Of a stretch of DNA of 64,000 bases, positions 11,156-25,800 are shown in pieces. Position numbers and translations under genes: made by a program. Origin of the DNA: Branchiostoma lanceolatum (Eukaryota; Chordata; Leptocardii; Amphioxiformes; Branchiostomatidae); NCBI RefSeq assembly GCF_035083965.1, contig NC_089732.1, positions 3,921,383 to 3,985,382 on the forward strand. The letters are read 5' to 3'. Position 1 is the first letter of the stretch; each line of letters opens with the position of its first letter. The notes under the pieces were generated by a model. The model was not told the origin of the DNA. It saw nothing but the letters and a program-made list of their open reading frames with translations, and did not search any database.

Positions 11156-13822
11156 GCGTCAAGTCAAATCGTAAAATGGGACGAAATGCCGATACAAATT
11201 TTAAATGTGCAAGTCATTGCATACTTCAGCCTCTCTTCAAAGTTCAAGGCAAACTTTAGAGAATATCCCAGGAAATGTAGTGAGGAATATAGCACAGTTA
11301 CAGTACTCTAAAATGGTACATGTACAGTGACATGTAAATTGTTGAATGCTAAATGTAATGCCATTTCTGTTCTTGTAAGTACAAGATTGGGCTTCAAATT
11401 TCAGCTAACCTGTCAAATGCATACATTTATTGTGGTTAAGCTGTATACTACAGATAAAATGCTGCTGGCCGGTAAAGGTACTAGTAAGGATTTATGGTCC
11501 TTAATACAGAACTAAGCCATATCTACTATGATAATCTACGAAATAAGCCATTGGTTTGTGTTTGAAGACAGCCACACATCAAATTTAAAGAATCTCCTCA
11601 GATTAGCCATGCATGTCCTTAAAAAACCCACAGTAACTGTTGCTCTGAGGTCAGCTGAGGTAATGCTAAATTACATCAGCCGCCTGTCCATAAAAAAACC
11701 TACAGTTGATTCATTGTTGAGTAACTGTTGTACTGAGGTTATTTGAGGTAACGTTAATTGTATTCGCCCTATGCCCCATTGATTGTACAAGTGCACTCTC
11801 GTAATATAGCCAATGGGTGTGAGGGGTACAGTTCAACCTCAATACGATACAATTACATGAGGTAGCACGTTTCCTTGATACATTGCAGTGTAACAAAATA
11901 ATATCGATGCATAGACACAGGCTAGCATTCATCATATGTAATTCTATACTGCCTTAAAGCACAGGTGCTTCACAAAGATAAGAAATATATCTTAATAGTA
12001 ATACATGCACACCCACGCTTATGTGTTATGGTGGAACCGTGGAATGTCTGTACTACTAGTACTTACTAAGTGCCTGAAAATAATAACTATGCCTTGATAT
12101 TCTGAAACTAACCAAAAATATCCTATCGCAATTTGTGACAGTTTTCTGAAACAAGTAGAAATCAAACGGATTCATACTCATACTAGTAGTGACTTCAGTT
12201 TGTTAATTCATAATAATTGGATGTATTTCACCTATAATTGTAACATTATTCTTCCTAGGCTAGAGTCACTATCCCATATATCGTCACAGTCTTGACAGCA
12301 ATGATCAAATAAACTAAACACTCCAAATAAGGAAAATGGAGCTATAAGTCACGGACTTGGGAACATAAATGCTTACTCATTCTTTGGGTCAGGGGTCATT
12401 GCGCTTTTATCCTAATTTTGACAGTGCAGACTTGGAACACCTCAAGATTCAGTTCAAATATCATAAAGGCTTAATATAAACAGAACCTATAGAGAAAATG
12501 CATTCTGCTGGAAAATACTGCATGCTATTTTGGCAGGTAATAAGTTGCAAATGCATTGCACATATATAGCTCATTTCATCTTTGCCGCCATGCACTTTTA
12601 GAATGCAGACAACTATAAAAAGAAAATTTAATGCAGAAATTCCAACTTATCAAAAGTCAGAGCAAAAGCTTTTTAACTATAGCAGATTTTCATAATCTTA
12701 CATTACTTTGTTATTTAGCCATGCAACATTGGAAAAACATGCAACCAGCTAAAAATGCACAGTTTTGAACACTTAACTTCTTAAGCTATAAATATGCAAT
12801 TTCAGATAGCAAAATCATTGCAAAGTCTCCCGAACCTGAGTTCCCATTGAGGTGTTGCATTTACAATTCTAATCAGCTAATATAAAAAATGCACAGTTTT
12901 GAAGAGTTAAGTTGAGCTACAAAAATTCACATTTCAGACATCAAAATCATCGAAAAGTCTCTCAAACCTGAGTTTCCTAGAAGGGCCTGAGCACATGCAT
13001 GCGTCCGTACATTCAAATGGTTTAAACGGGGAACAATGACAGTTTGGCGATGCTCCCACTATAGAATAACCACCTTCATGCCTGCAAAGCTGTCTAAACC
13101 CTCATCTCAGAAACTGCACAGTCATCTGCTGAATGGCCCAATGGGCTATTACTGAGTACAAAGTTCACTCAGATCTAGACAAAAGGTCCGAAATAGACAT
13201 ACAGGACGGCACAAACAATGGGTCACAGGAGCTCTGGGTACAATAAATTCATCATGTCAAAAGTCATCTCTACTTTTAAATAGTTCTATGTTTAGTAAGT
13301 ATCGTTTGGAACATGCTTTTCTATTTTATATACAGCTACCTGTTGTTAAGTTGAAGGCTACAACCTCTTGACAAAATGGAACAGTCCAATACTTGACTAC
13401 CATCCCAGGCCTGCTTCCAAGATTATTTCAATTAGTAGTAGTAGTAGTAGTAGTAGACTGGTTTTTATTCAGAAACGAACAACAAGATTACAATCCTCCT
13501 GGCAGCCCCTGGGGAGGCTGAATTACGAGGATGTTTACACGGTCGGTAAAAGAAACATGTTCACACATCGCAATCGCCTTTGGTGACATACCATGACATT
13601 GTGATTGCATTATAAAACTCTCAACGATAATACTTGATTAAAAATCGATTTTAAAACAGCGCTTCACATATGTAGTATCACAGTGGCCTCATGGGCATCG
13701 AAATGGACGCAACAAAATTACAGCCCAAAAGATACAGTCACTAGATGGTCTAGAATCATTGACATCTAAACCGTGGCAATATCATGAATACAGATTATAC
13801 ATATACATAGAGTCATGTTTGT

Positions 13823-14221
13823 TTAGAGTTCATTGAGCAGTTCAACAATGACAGGAATGGCGCTCGTCCTGTAGCGCTTTGATCCAGAGGGTTGCTGGTA
13901 CCGGGCAGAGTTGCGCAGGTTCCTGCCGTGCTGTTGGCCGCGGGTAGGGGGCATCCAAGAGCAGAAGCGTGCGGACTTCTCCACTTTAATAGCGAATTCA
14001 GTACATAAGTCCTGTCTCCGGCTTGCTAGGCACGGGAGATCAAGTCGCTTTAAGGTCTCAGAGTATGAGGTATACTGGCATCCGAGGATCATTTTGCAAG
14101 CTCGTTTCTGTACTCGCTCCAAAGCGGCGGACTGATTTTGTGTGAGTGCTGAACTCCAACAAGGGGCGGCATACTCGAGTATGGGGCGAATGTATCCACA
14201 GTATATGACGGTGAGATTCAA
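13823..14221 (-). pseudogene. Non-LTR retrotransposon reverse transcriptase, C-terminal fragment
   Basis: A 132-codon open frame matches the region after the catalytic core of LINE reverse transcriptases (CR1/Jockey-like). The pattern is YIRPILEYAAPCWS, then ALERVQKRACKMILG, then an L-x-L-P-L-A-x-RR segment. It has no catalytic FADD box and no endonuclease domain, because the copy is truncated at the 5' side near 14221. The frame ends at a stop at 13823. It sits inside KEAP1 intron 1 on the same strand as that gene and is not mobile on its own. Confidence 0.85.
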
Positions 14222-17200
14222 TTATTTCAGTTGATAATATATTAGACACAAAATGACACATTTGGGTACAATTTGGTTAATCCAAAGCACATCTACATGT
14301 ACACAAGAGCACTAGTTGATTTGAAAGCAAGATATTTAGTTGTTCAATCACTCGTAGTGTATGTCATGTGACTGCAACATACACCAACGTAATGTCAGAC
14401 AACTTATAAACGATTGACGGGGCATTTTACAGCCAGAATGGCCAAACAAAAGAGTCATTGTTCTTGAATGTCGGTGTTATACATTGTAGATATAGAACAG
14501 GTTAAAGGCATCCAGAGCATTTTATGAGGCTTGAAGCTTGAATTAAAAAAACCTCAAATTTCTAGTCATTCCTACACATAGTACGTTTCATTAAAACTAT
14601 ACCATTACATATCGACATTAAAGGAGCAAAGATATGATGTCGATTTTGAGTACTTTCAGCCTTGTCAAAACAAGGCGGCAGGCGGCTATTTTCACCGCCT
14701 ACTTTCAATTTTATGCCGGCTACTTTTGTGTAGAATTTTAATAAAAAGCACAACTAAATTTTAGTTACAAAAGTTAAGTTTTAAAATGCACATAAAAGTT
14801 ACCCAGAATATACCAAAAACCATATTTAGGGGGTCTCAACTTACAATTTTTTAGGGGGAGGCCCCCCAGACGGGAGGGGGAGACCGTACCCACCCCCGCG
14901 AGCGACTTCTTTGCTGGCATAGGGCCACTACAGGGCCTGCCTGTTACTTTTGGATATTAGCCTCCTACTCTAAAATTTTGTGACAAGGCTGACTTTTGAT
15001 AAGAAATCTGCACGCAAATGTGGTAAACAGTGGCATTAATTGTCATTTTCATAAAGATTACAGCAACTAGATTACTTCCAGTTTTCAAGCCTAATAAAAT
15101 GCTAGATGGGTGCCTTTAACATGACACCACGGGGGTGACCTTACCCAACAGCCTAGGACTAGGAGTGTGGAGAAGAACTTTAAGTAGTAGAATTTATTAT
15201 ATAGCTATAGGCAGCTCAACCTAAAATGGTTTGTCATACCACAATGAGAGAAAAAGGTTATAGCATCTAAGTTTGTATCTACAATCTGCAATTACCGTAT
15301 CCGAAATGCAAGTCATTGTTCGTGCCCTACTACAACAGTAACAATGCAGACTTTTACTATATACATATATGTGGGTGGGGTGAGGGCGTTCCCAGGTATG
15401 CAATAGCTCAAGCTCATTGAATTAGGACTGGCATACCTTGCAATTGTATTTACCCAACTGAACTCATAGCAGAGATCACAGTACTTACCATTTGAGAATT
15501 GTTTAATCATTAAACCATACACTAACTAACTCGATAAAGGTCAGTTTGCTAACCTACAGAACCATCTAGAGTCTTGCATGTCCGCTCAACTTCACTGAAA
15601 ACTTCTCAGCTGTTTACTTGAACTTGTACTTGAAACATACTTTACAGGTGTCCAAGACAAAACAAGGTCTTAACAAATAAATCTTAGTTTGCAACCTATC
15701 CATATCATAATGAAATGTGCGGAAGCAAGGACTTTGGACTGGGATTGTTTTTGCACTTTTGACATAACACCCAATTGCTGAAGACAGCTTTAAAGTACAA
15801 TGTACCAATTGGTCCAAAAATAACTTACTAGACATGTAATATAAATTCTCATACTTCTATCAGTTACCCTATTAAACAAGGCTATAGCTAAGACCGCCAC
15901 ATTTATAAAACAGTGTTATTGATGCCTTCTCAAGAATGTTTTGAACGCCTAGAAATCTTATTTGTGCATACCTTGGGGTTTGCCGATGATGCCTTGTTCA
16001 ATTAGTAGATCTCTTTAATTCAGTTTAAATTCAGTTTTGTCAATGTTGCAGTTGTAGGGAACCTGACAGAATTATGCCAGTGGACATTATATATGTACAG
16101 TAGTATGTACAAAAGTAAACATTACACCGTGAGTCCAACTTGTGGAAGGTCACAGTCAAAATCAATCAATAGTGTGTGAAACAACCCTGCACAGGGCACA
16201 CAAATTGTTCCTGCCTCGTATTGATTGATTTTGATTGATGTTTCCAGTGAAGCACATTCCTAGTCATACCTGCTGCGGTAACAGCTGGCATTTAGCAAAT
16301 AAAGGTTATACACAGCCTCCTTGAGCGATCAGTTACGGAATGCAAGTTGCTTAATAATACGAGCTCCGCATTTCTGAGTCTGACTAAAGATCTCGAATAT
16401 CATGATTTCTAACAGATTTTGTTTCTTTCCGGAGATATTTGATGACTGCAATAAAAAAAACACATCTTGTCAATTACAACAGCATACATTGTCATAATCA
16501 TATATTGCAGGGACAACATAAATTTTCACCCAGGTAGCTCAAGTACGCAACCCTGGAAGTAATCATTAAATGTAATTTACTGAAATGTGATATAGTTCAT
16601 GTTGTAATGTTGTAATGTACATACAGAGAAGCCACAGGAAAGCTGCTGCTGCCCAGTCTGCACCTACACAGGGCTTCACATGCCCGGCCTGCAGCAGAGT
16701 ATGCGGATCCAGGATTGGGCTACACAGCCACAGAAGAGCATGCAGAGGAGGACAACCTTCCCAGTAATCTTCGAGAGCGAAGAAGCTGCCATCATCAAAT
16801 GTACATACCTCCACATCACCTGTGTTACTTCTCTGACTGTCTGGGAATGATTGACCTGACCAGTGGAAAGGCTGCTAGAACTAGTAGAAGTGTGATTTAG
16901 ACAGGCTAACTTGACAGGAGAAGTACTGATACTGAACCCTGTTCTGAATTTGCTAGCTAGGAAGTTAATAATATGGTTTCCAAGGTAAGGAGGAGGAAAC
17001 ACATTCCTGTTGTTTCATGCAAGTTGGGTTGCGGTGAATCACACCCTGACTTGTACCCATCATGTATGACTTGACACTTCTGGCACCTACATGTAGCTTG
17101 GCAGGGTGTAGGATGAAATCATGTTTAACGATCCAAGCTCTCCCTCAAAATTACGAGCTCAATCTATAGTATGAGCTACATCATGTAGGACATGTCCTTG

Positions 17201-18673
17201 GTATATGGGAGTGGCTAAATTTTTGGGTTTTTACATTTTTGTATTACATCTCTACATTTTGACACAGGTGGGCGGGGCCGTGGGATTTGTCTAATGCATA
17301 GGGGAGTTCAAAATAATCCAATTCACAAGTCCTAATTACATTAAAAATGACTCATCAATATTAGTAGGCATCAAGCTGTCCTTGCATACATGTACATATA
17401 CAATTGGGCGATTAATACATTAATAATACAATTCCCTTTTTTTACACAATCATTGCAATGAGCTCATTTTTTACTTTACCAAAGCTTTTCAATTTCAGTA
17501 AGGAAATGACACCAAGTTGACTGCCCACAAGGCTTCTTTTTACAAGGAATGAAGGATTCTTTTTACAATACATTGTACAAGGATTTGCTTCCATCACAAC
17601 ACAGCAGCTCTGATGTTGTACGGCGGCCAGCATATTGCACCACAAATGTGACAAGCACAAGGCCCTTGATGTCCCCAAAACCAGTTCCTACATTCTGACT
17701 CTGCTATAAATAAAAGGATTTTCTCCTGTCAATTTAGAGCTGGACTACAGTCCCCACAGAGGATTGGGCATCACTCAATATGATTAGAGGAAGTCAATAA
17801 TGCTCACCTTACATGACCTCCACTACACTGCAGGAATGTTATGAGAATGGATTAGGGCAAGCTTGTACTGTACATGTAGGTGACATCCTAATCATGAGTA
17901 ATAATATCCATTTGCAAGTTGCATGACTACATTTTATTGTCTGTCAAGTCATGCCTTGTCATTATGAGTAAACAAAAATTAAAGAAGCCAACACAGTTAT
18001 GGAGAAGAGTAAGGGTGACCCTGTGTGCTTAGCTAATGAATTCTTGGGGACACCTTGGCTATGCAAACAAAAGAGAGGGAGATAGTACATGCGGTGTACA
18101 ATAAACTGTTTATCCTGTTGCCAACCATAAAATGTTACCACCTGCTTGTGTTAAATCATTAACATTTTAACGACATTTGTACATCAAACACAGTAATGTA
18201 CATCTATAGTCATTCTCTAATAGAACAAATTACTGACAGCAATGACATATTTTCTCATCTTGTAACAACTAACATTAAGAAAAATGTTCTTTTATTCTAA
18301 AGGGCTCACGAAGGACATTTGATTCACAGCAACTTGCACAAGTAATGTTGTACATCGTTTTCCGTTTATCCTGACATAAAAGAGTGAGATGTCCTTTCTA
18401 GGGGGCAAAATCAAGTTTACATGTACATCTCCCACCTGTATTACCTTCTTTTGGAAACGTACCAATATAACGTTAGATATGGATCTAACTCATACATGTT
18501 CTCAACATGTTTTCATCATCAAGAAACTGCAAAGGCCAACATGGTAGAAATTGGAACCAGAATGTGACAAGCAGCTAACTGAAAGTTGAAACATATCTTC
18601 TATTCTAAAAAAATACAAATTACATTTGTAACATTAAGTTTCAGATATTGTGCCTTTGACTTCTTAATCCACA

Positions 18674-18800
18674 TAGCCAGTATAACCACCCTTGGGCATA
18701 ACACACCAGCTTCGCAGGCACGCAGCGCGGTGTCAGCTGGTTATATCATTCACACTGAACAACCTGCCACATCTAACCTAAATTTGCACATCTATAAACT
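18674..18800 (+). repeat. Dispersed repeat (ACACACCAGCT family)
   Basis: The blocks TATAACCACCCTTGGGC, ATAACACACCAGCTTCGCAG, TGAACAACCTGCCACATCT and TTTGCACATCTA recur in order at 27581-27725. Parts recur inverted at 5033 and 11097. Confidence 0.7.
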
Positions 18801-19456
18801 GTATAGTACACATGTAAACGATGTCCAAAACTCAGACACACCTGTCTAATGTTTCTTGGGGGTGTCTTATAAGCTTTTTGACCTTTTTTCTGAAACTTGG
18901 ATTTTGAAAGAGCCGTGGACTTGATACTGATAGGCTTGGTTATTTTTAGCATCATTGTTAACAATTCTTGCTACTTTGTTTACCAAATGTAAGAAGTAAA
19001 CAAACGTATCAGATCTACAACACGATCACTATCACTTCTGTCGGATCATGTTACACTTGCAGCAACTTTTGACATCTTGCCAAGTACTATAACCAGGCCA
19101 TAACTTACACTGCGAGGTCACCACAAACAGCACTATAACTTCAGAAAGCCGCAGGATCAAGCCTGGCTTTCTGAACACTTGAGTTCACAAATCGTCCGAA
19201 ACTCGGTGATGTTGACATTGTGATACTGGATCTCATCGGAACGTCGAAATTTCGACATTTTTGACGGATCTCCCTCCACATGACGGTGCAGTTCCGATCG
19301 CCCATAGGCGAGTTTGTTCGGCGAGATTTCTCTCGAACCCTGTCAAATAAACGCTTCGATGCGAGTGTGGCCGATAGACGTATGCCTCAGCAACACGTGA
19401 GTCGACTTTGGTGGTGAAAGAAGTAGAAAAACGGGAAAAACTGGAGAAAAACTTAC

Positions 19457-19500
19457 CATAGTCTTGATAACACACTGCATATTACCGCCGACTGTCTCAT
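19457..19500 (-). other. Candidate KEAP1 noncoding first exon (3' edge)
   Basis: On the minus strand CAAGACTATG is followed by the strong donor GTAAGT (19456 downward), just upstream of the dystrophin-like gene on the other strand. It is the best donor found for splicing to the acceptor at 10590. The 5' edge (transcription start) is not determined. Confidence 0.35.
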
Positions 19501-19873
19501 TTGCATAGTGATGACATTAGGACGTGACTTGCAGAAAATAATCTTACGGCAAACTCCTTTTCTTCCACATTCTATCGTTTATATCAACACGAAGAGGCGT
19601 ATTTCGAAAAGAAAGGAAGCTACATGTGATACGTCAATGTTGAAATTGCAAAAATAAAGGACAATCTGGTCATCTTTAAGCTTTTTCTTGAAAAGCTGTC
19701 GTAAACTCATGTGACCTCTCATGGTATCGCGACAGGCCGCAATACGGCCCGTGCGTTCCTAGCGAAGATGGCGTCCCTAGCGTCGGGATTTCGTACTTAC
19801 AAGTTTAGGGAGAAATTTTAGCATATAAATCAATATTTCGCCATATTAGGACTAAATCGAACATTACAGCAAG
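19458..19873. promoter_or_regulatory. Candidate bidirectional promoter
   Basis: This spacer of about 400 bases separates the candidate KEAP1 first exon (minus) from the dystrophin-like start codon (plus). It is richer in CG dinucleotides than the surrounding sequence (for example around 19725-19790). No TATA box is evident on either side. Shared promoter use is inference from head-to-head orientation. Confidence 0.4.
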
Positions 19874-22800
19874 ATGCCTATAATCAAAGGTAATGGTGTT
19901 TTCCTTTTCATACCCTTATTTTGCTTTCTTTAGCACTTTACAATAGAAAATATGTGGCCTATTCATGCAGTATGAGTCAAATTTCGTATACAAAAACATT
20001 CTAACGTTAACGTTTGTTTACTTTTGGGTGTGTCGAAGGTTTAATTCTTCGTGTTGCTCTCTGTTGTGCATTTTATATTGATGTGTTGGCATGAAAGACA
20101 TAGGTGTTCAACTAGCTACTTAAATGTAAATCTAGCTGGACAGCTAAATGCTTTTTAGGTATCCTAAATTACACGTTGTTTTGCGTAGACTGTAACATTT
20201 TAACGTGCCATGTTGTTTTTAGATCTTGAAGGATCTACTGAAGGCTGGGACAGGTCTGAGACCAGCAATGGAATCCCTTACTACGTCAAGTACGATGCTT
20301 CTTATTTTCTAGTTTGCCGTTGTTGTTGCTGTCTTTGTTACACCGCTGTCTCGTCGGTCTATGGTCACTACTTTGCACCAATTGACTAAAAATGGCCAGG
20401 AGTATGATTTGACAGGATCAAAGGTTTTTGAACAATCCTGTCAGTAAAAGAAATTTTTCCATTATTAACATCCTGTCAATAACAAATGTTTGCACTATTT
20501 ACAGGATCATCCTGCCAACAACAGAATATTTTTCAAAACTGACAGAATCATCCTGTCAATAACAGATTTTTGCACGACTGACAGAATTGGGAACATTCTG
20601 TTATTGACAGGATTATCCTGTCACAGTGTCTACCCTATATAATGCATTATTGAGAATATTATCCTGTCACATAAAAGTTCATGAATTTCTGCTATTTTCC
20701 CACTATCGACAGCATGATCCTGTCAATAGCCCCAGGCTGTTGTAGATTTCTTTCTAAGTAAACATTGTATTCCCTGTGCAGTCATCAGACAGAGAGAACA
20801 CAATGGGACCATCCACTGCTGGAACAGACACTGGAACAGCTGGGTAGGTGCACAGTACATACGTGTGAGCTTTGTGTCACAGAGCTCCTGATAATTAGTA
20901 TTAAATTAACTTAAATGCCTTTAAGTATAGGACTTAATAGAAAAGTCACCTTTTTAGAATCACCTGGTTAATATCATACCATGAAATCAAGGTAGATACC
21001 TAAACTGACATATATTTTTTAGTATTCTTAGATTATAAGTTGTTTCAGCTAGACATACATGTAGCCTGGGTGCCATCCTATTTCTACCGGGGCTCCTACA
21101 CTCACTTAGGGTAGCGAGTGTAGGAGCCCCGGTAGAAATAGCAGGGCTCGAACTTAACTATGTCCCTATGTCCCGGGGCCACTAAAATTTAGGCCGGGAC
21201 AACTGAAAAATCACTTTGGGACATTTTTGGGACAGTAGAAAAATAATCCAGTGGTCCCTGTACATCTGCAGTACTATCAATACAATATACATTTTATTCT
21301 TCCCATCTTCCACGTGTTACTTCATATGGTACAGCAAGACAGAAAGAAAGAATATTTGGTCTGTCTTTGTTGTTGTTGTCTAATAAAAAGAATGACAAGA
21401 CAAGTTTGAATTTGAGTTGATTTTGAATTTGTCAATTGACAATTATCTTACACACAATACTGTACTGTACTCTGAGCTTTATTGTTGTTGTAGTACATAC
21501 TTCCCGAGAATAGGGTTGGGACGGTCCATCCTCATTTTGGGGACAATTGAAATTTATTTTCGGGACAATGCTGGGACAGTAGGGAAAAAAGTTAATTTCG
21601 AGGCCTGAAATAGGATGGCACCCAGGCTAGCTAGACATTGCTGGCTCCAACCTATTTCTACCGGGGCTCCTACACTCACTTAGGGTAGCGAGTATAGGAG
21701 CCCCGGTAGAAATAGGATGGCATCCAGGCTAGCTAGACATTGCTGGCTCCAAAAATAGTCACATGAATAAAGAGGGACAGAGGCCATTGCTCTATGATAA
21801 CTTTCACAGTGAAAGTGTACACAATAGAGTTACTAAATTGTGTGTTACATCAAAGGGTAGGTGCGCCAGTTGATGCTATGAAGGTGTGTCAGTGTGTTAT
21901 GTATCATTGCAGATGAATGTTGTCAATGAGTGTTATCATTTATTGCAAATTGTTCGTGACAAGTGGGTATTTCAACTTCAAGCCCTTTCAGATATTTGGA
22001 TCGAATTGTAAAAGACTTTTCACTGTCTAAATGATACAATATTCACGATATAAACAATTTGTGTATAGTAGTGTTAACTTTGGACATGTTTTTTCATCCC
22101 TCCAGATGGGTTAAACGACATCAAGTATGCAGCCTACAGAATGGCCATGAAACTACGAGCCATACAGAAAAGATGCGACTGTAAGTTTTACTTTTTAGTT
22201 CCTTTCAATACTTTTACTCAACAGCTGTAACAAAATCCTCACTGTCACTGTCCACAATATCCTGCAGGGCTTTTGTATGAATTTGAATTATCATTTGGAG
22301 AGATGCTGTTGACAGAATTTCTGAAAAGTTATATTCTTTTCTTTTATTTTTTCAATTTTATTTAGAACTGCCGAATATATGTATGATATGACCCATGTTC
22401 TCCGCCTTCCAATACCATGCTCTAGACACAGTGAATAACAACCCAATGTCGCTACGGCCTGAAAAAGGCTATGGGACTACCTTAACCTATTACCTTTACA
22501 TTCTTCTATCCTACAGTGCACTTTGTGGACCTGAAGACGGTTGTGTCGATCTTCGAGCGGCACCACCTCCGCGGGCACCGGGACTCCGTGGTGGACGTGA
22601 TGGACCTGTACGACATCATCAGCGACATCTTCGTCATGTCCAACAAGGACAGGCCCGACTTCATCGACATTGAACTCGCCAGTGACCTGACCCTGAACTG
22701 GATCCTTAATGTTTATGACACGTAAGGTTACGATTGTTTTTAGGTCATTGGGGAAAACCACTCAAATATTTGTTCCACATTGCTGCCATTATCAGATTAA

Positions 22801-25800
22801 ACTATCAGATTATATGTAGAGTATCAAGATTATTAGGTGTTAAAGATTATCCTTAAGATGCTTAGTCCACAGTCTGAAGTCAATGTACTGTACATGTTAC
22901 ATCGATAGACATAGGTAAAGAAACACAGAAAAACACCTACTAAAAACTCTTAATTACATGTATCATCTACCTATACTTCCATCTATCTAGAATATTTCTA
23001 TATCTACATACATTTACATTAGATTCCGCATATCTGTATAGCCTATTTGTCAATGCATTTCATAAGACAGTCCGGAATGTCCGATAGTCCGGAATAGCGC
23101 CAGCGCCAGTACCAAATGAGTCTGTTTAATGTTCATAGAATCTCTACAACCGTTTGATACCATTTGCAAAAAGATTATGTCACAACCTTCAAATCTTAAC
23201 ATTTCAGGAACAGAACTGGCTGCATCCGGATCCCGTCAGTCAAAGTGGGGCTAGTGGTCATGTGTTCCGGTTTACTGTCGGAAAAATACACATGTAAGTG
23301 TGACGTGTCCAGCTTATGTAGATCAGTTATTCTTTCCTTACTATATGATAACTTTTTTAGATTCTGTACACAATCTGTGCTGCAACAATATATCAAACAA
23401 ATACACAGTAAAAACCATCCTGAACTTTTTATTCTCCCCAAACTTAGGATTTATAGTTTAGATATATTTGACTTTAAGGTTAGGTTGATTTTAATTCTCC
23501 ATGTGTTTTTGTCCTGTGTTTTCACAATCTTTAGTGACTAGTGTGTCTTGATTTTATTTCTCCCCCAGATCTGTTCCAACAGTTCTCTGACCACAGCGGG
23601 ATGATGAGTAGGAAAAACCTGTCAGGACTGCTGCAGGACATGTTACAGGTGGGACTTTGTTTGTTTTATAAATTCTAAAATGATGACAACATCTTTGACA
23701 ATTGCAGTTGTTTCATTATGCTAGTAGCTATGCAGCATTCGGAAAGCAAAAGCAACCACCATAAAGTTCTATGCAAGTGTCTGATTGTCTAACATATAAT
23801 TTGATGGTTATAACTATAACAATGTGAGAAATGTGGGGAAAAGATTAACTTACTTCTCACCAGTTGTTTGTGTTTCTGTTCCAGATGACAGACCAGTTGT
23901 ATGAGAGGCCTTCCTTCGGCAGTGTGTCCGCTGCTGTGTCCAGCTGCTTGGAAGGGGTGGGTATATATATATAATTGCAATCATGTAATCTACATCCAGT
24001 ATTTATATTTAATCTTATTCTCAGTCTATTCTTCATGCAGTAACTGCGGCCTGAGCTAGTGTTACTGTGAGTTGAATTGTGCTACAACTTGAATGTGTAA
24101 AGTTTGAAATCACATTATATGTGACAGTATGCTATAATAGTATTACTTCATTGTATATCTTAACCACACATTCATACATCCAGAGTCACTGAGACTTCAA
24201 ATAATAGAATATTTTGCACTTACCAAACAGACTCAGGATTCTTTTGTTGCAGTGAGCCAACAAGGCAAACATTACTCAGAAGTGAAAATAAAACATTGCT
24301 TACAAAATTGTACACATTACTAGTATATCAGACTGTCCATACTGTCCTACAGTATTTCTTTCTTACCTGTTCCCAGCTGCCCAGGTTTACACTGGAGGTA
24401 CATGTACATGTAACCTGTCTGTTGTGTGGCTTCTTTCTGTGTTGTGCACTGTGTTTTTACCTTGAGAGCTGTCTGTGTTCTTCTTAAGTTTTTGATTTTC
24501 ATCTCATAGCTGTAACTGTATTTGTTTCTGCCTTCAATCATCCGACTTTTTTTACCTTTCATCCAAAGTATTCATAGGTTAGACACAGTAGCATGCACTT
24601 GCAACTCCATGTCTATCTTTCAATCACATATGTGCAGTTCTACTCGTACATGGCACTAGATTATATTTTGTATAACATATTTTTATGTAGTTTAACAACT
24701 GCATTACGGAGTTCAAATCTTCAGTGTTTTAAATTTTTCTTAAATTACTACATTCTGAAATTATTCTAACAGAAGAAGCACAATAAAATGCATTGTTTTG
24801 TTTCTTCCCCTCCCCCAGACATTAGGAACCGGAGTGACAGAGGACCACTTCCTGCAGTGGTTAATGGCAGAGCCCCAGACTGTCGTGTGGTTCCCTACCC
24901 TACACAGGGTGGCCTCAGCAGAGACTGTCAAACATCAGGCGAAGTGTAACATCTGTAAACTCTGTCCTATCCTGGGGTTCAGGTGAGGATGTTGTTTGTA
25001 TAGTTGTTTGTCAGTTAAAATGGAGATTGAAAAGCACAACAAAATGGCAGAAACTACATCATGTACATTTTATTTTGTAATGTCACAATGAGAAAATTTA
25101 ATGTTCTTTTTCAGTACTGTAAATGCATTAAGCTTGAGTGGTTTTTATTTTGCAGCAGGGAGAAAATAGCGTGTTCGCAGTGCTTTTAAGTTCGCGTTTG
25201 AAACAATAGTAGCGCTACAGCCATACTCTCATCTCCCAAATAAACATACCCCCCGGAATAAACATACCCCCCGGACAAATCTTCAAAATCTAATAAACGT
25301 ACCCCCCGGAATAAACATACCCCCTGGAAAATGACCAAATTGACACATAAACTGTGTCCATGCTAGTGATGCTACAAATCTGTCCTCGGGAAAGGAGATG
25401 ATAAGCAGGTAGGTTCTTTTTATTCGTTTATGCCTGATTTACTTATTGAGATTTACCTCATTTGTGGAAAGATTGACTAAACAGGTGACTATCACATTTT
25501 CTTGGAAATTGAAGCAAGTGATCAAGGAAAATTGTATAAAGTGACATCATCAAACACAAGTAGTCGCCAAACTTCTCAGTTCACTTCACACCTTCAGAGT
25601 CTACTCTTTTTTCAGATATGTATCAACATCTAGAACTTGAACAGAAAATTACAATATCCTGAATATGTGCTCAGTGAAAGTATTACTTATTTGTAAAAGC
25701 CATACAGAAAAGGAGGAACTTGCCATTTATTGTGTCATGCATTGCATATAGAACAAAATCACATTATTATATATTGTTAAGGATATTATCATATATTGTC

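Larger units (their letters stand above)
10591..19456 (-). other. KEAP1 intron 1 (inferred, about 8.9 kb)
   Basis: Between the leader exon and the candidate first exon I see transposon debris (a MITE at 10639-10828, a LINE fragment at 13823-14221), a (GTA)n run at 13435-13456, dispersed repeats and AT-rich sequence. Parts near 14640-14900 are G-rich repeats. No other conserved protein-coding exon was recognised. Confidence 0.45.

Noticed and set aside
19233-19475. 80-codon minus-strand frame at the KEAP1/dystrophin-like spacer
   Set aside because: It reads through the strong donor at 19456 into intron, and no family resemblance is seen. The region is better explained as the end of a noncoding first exon.
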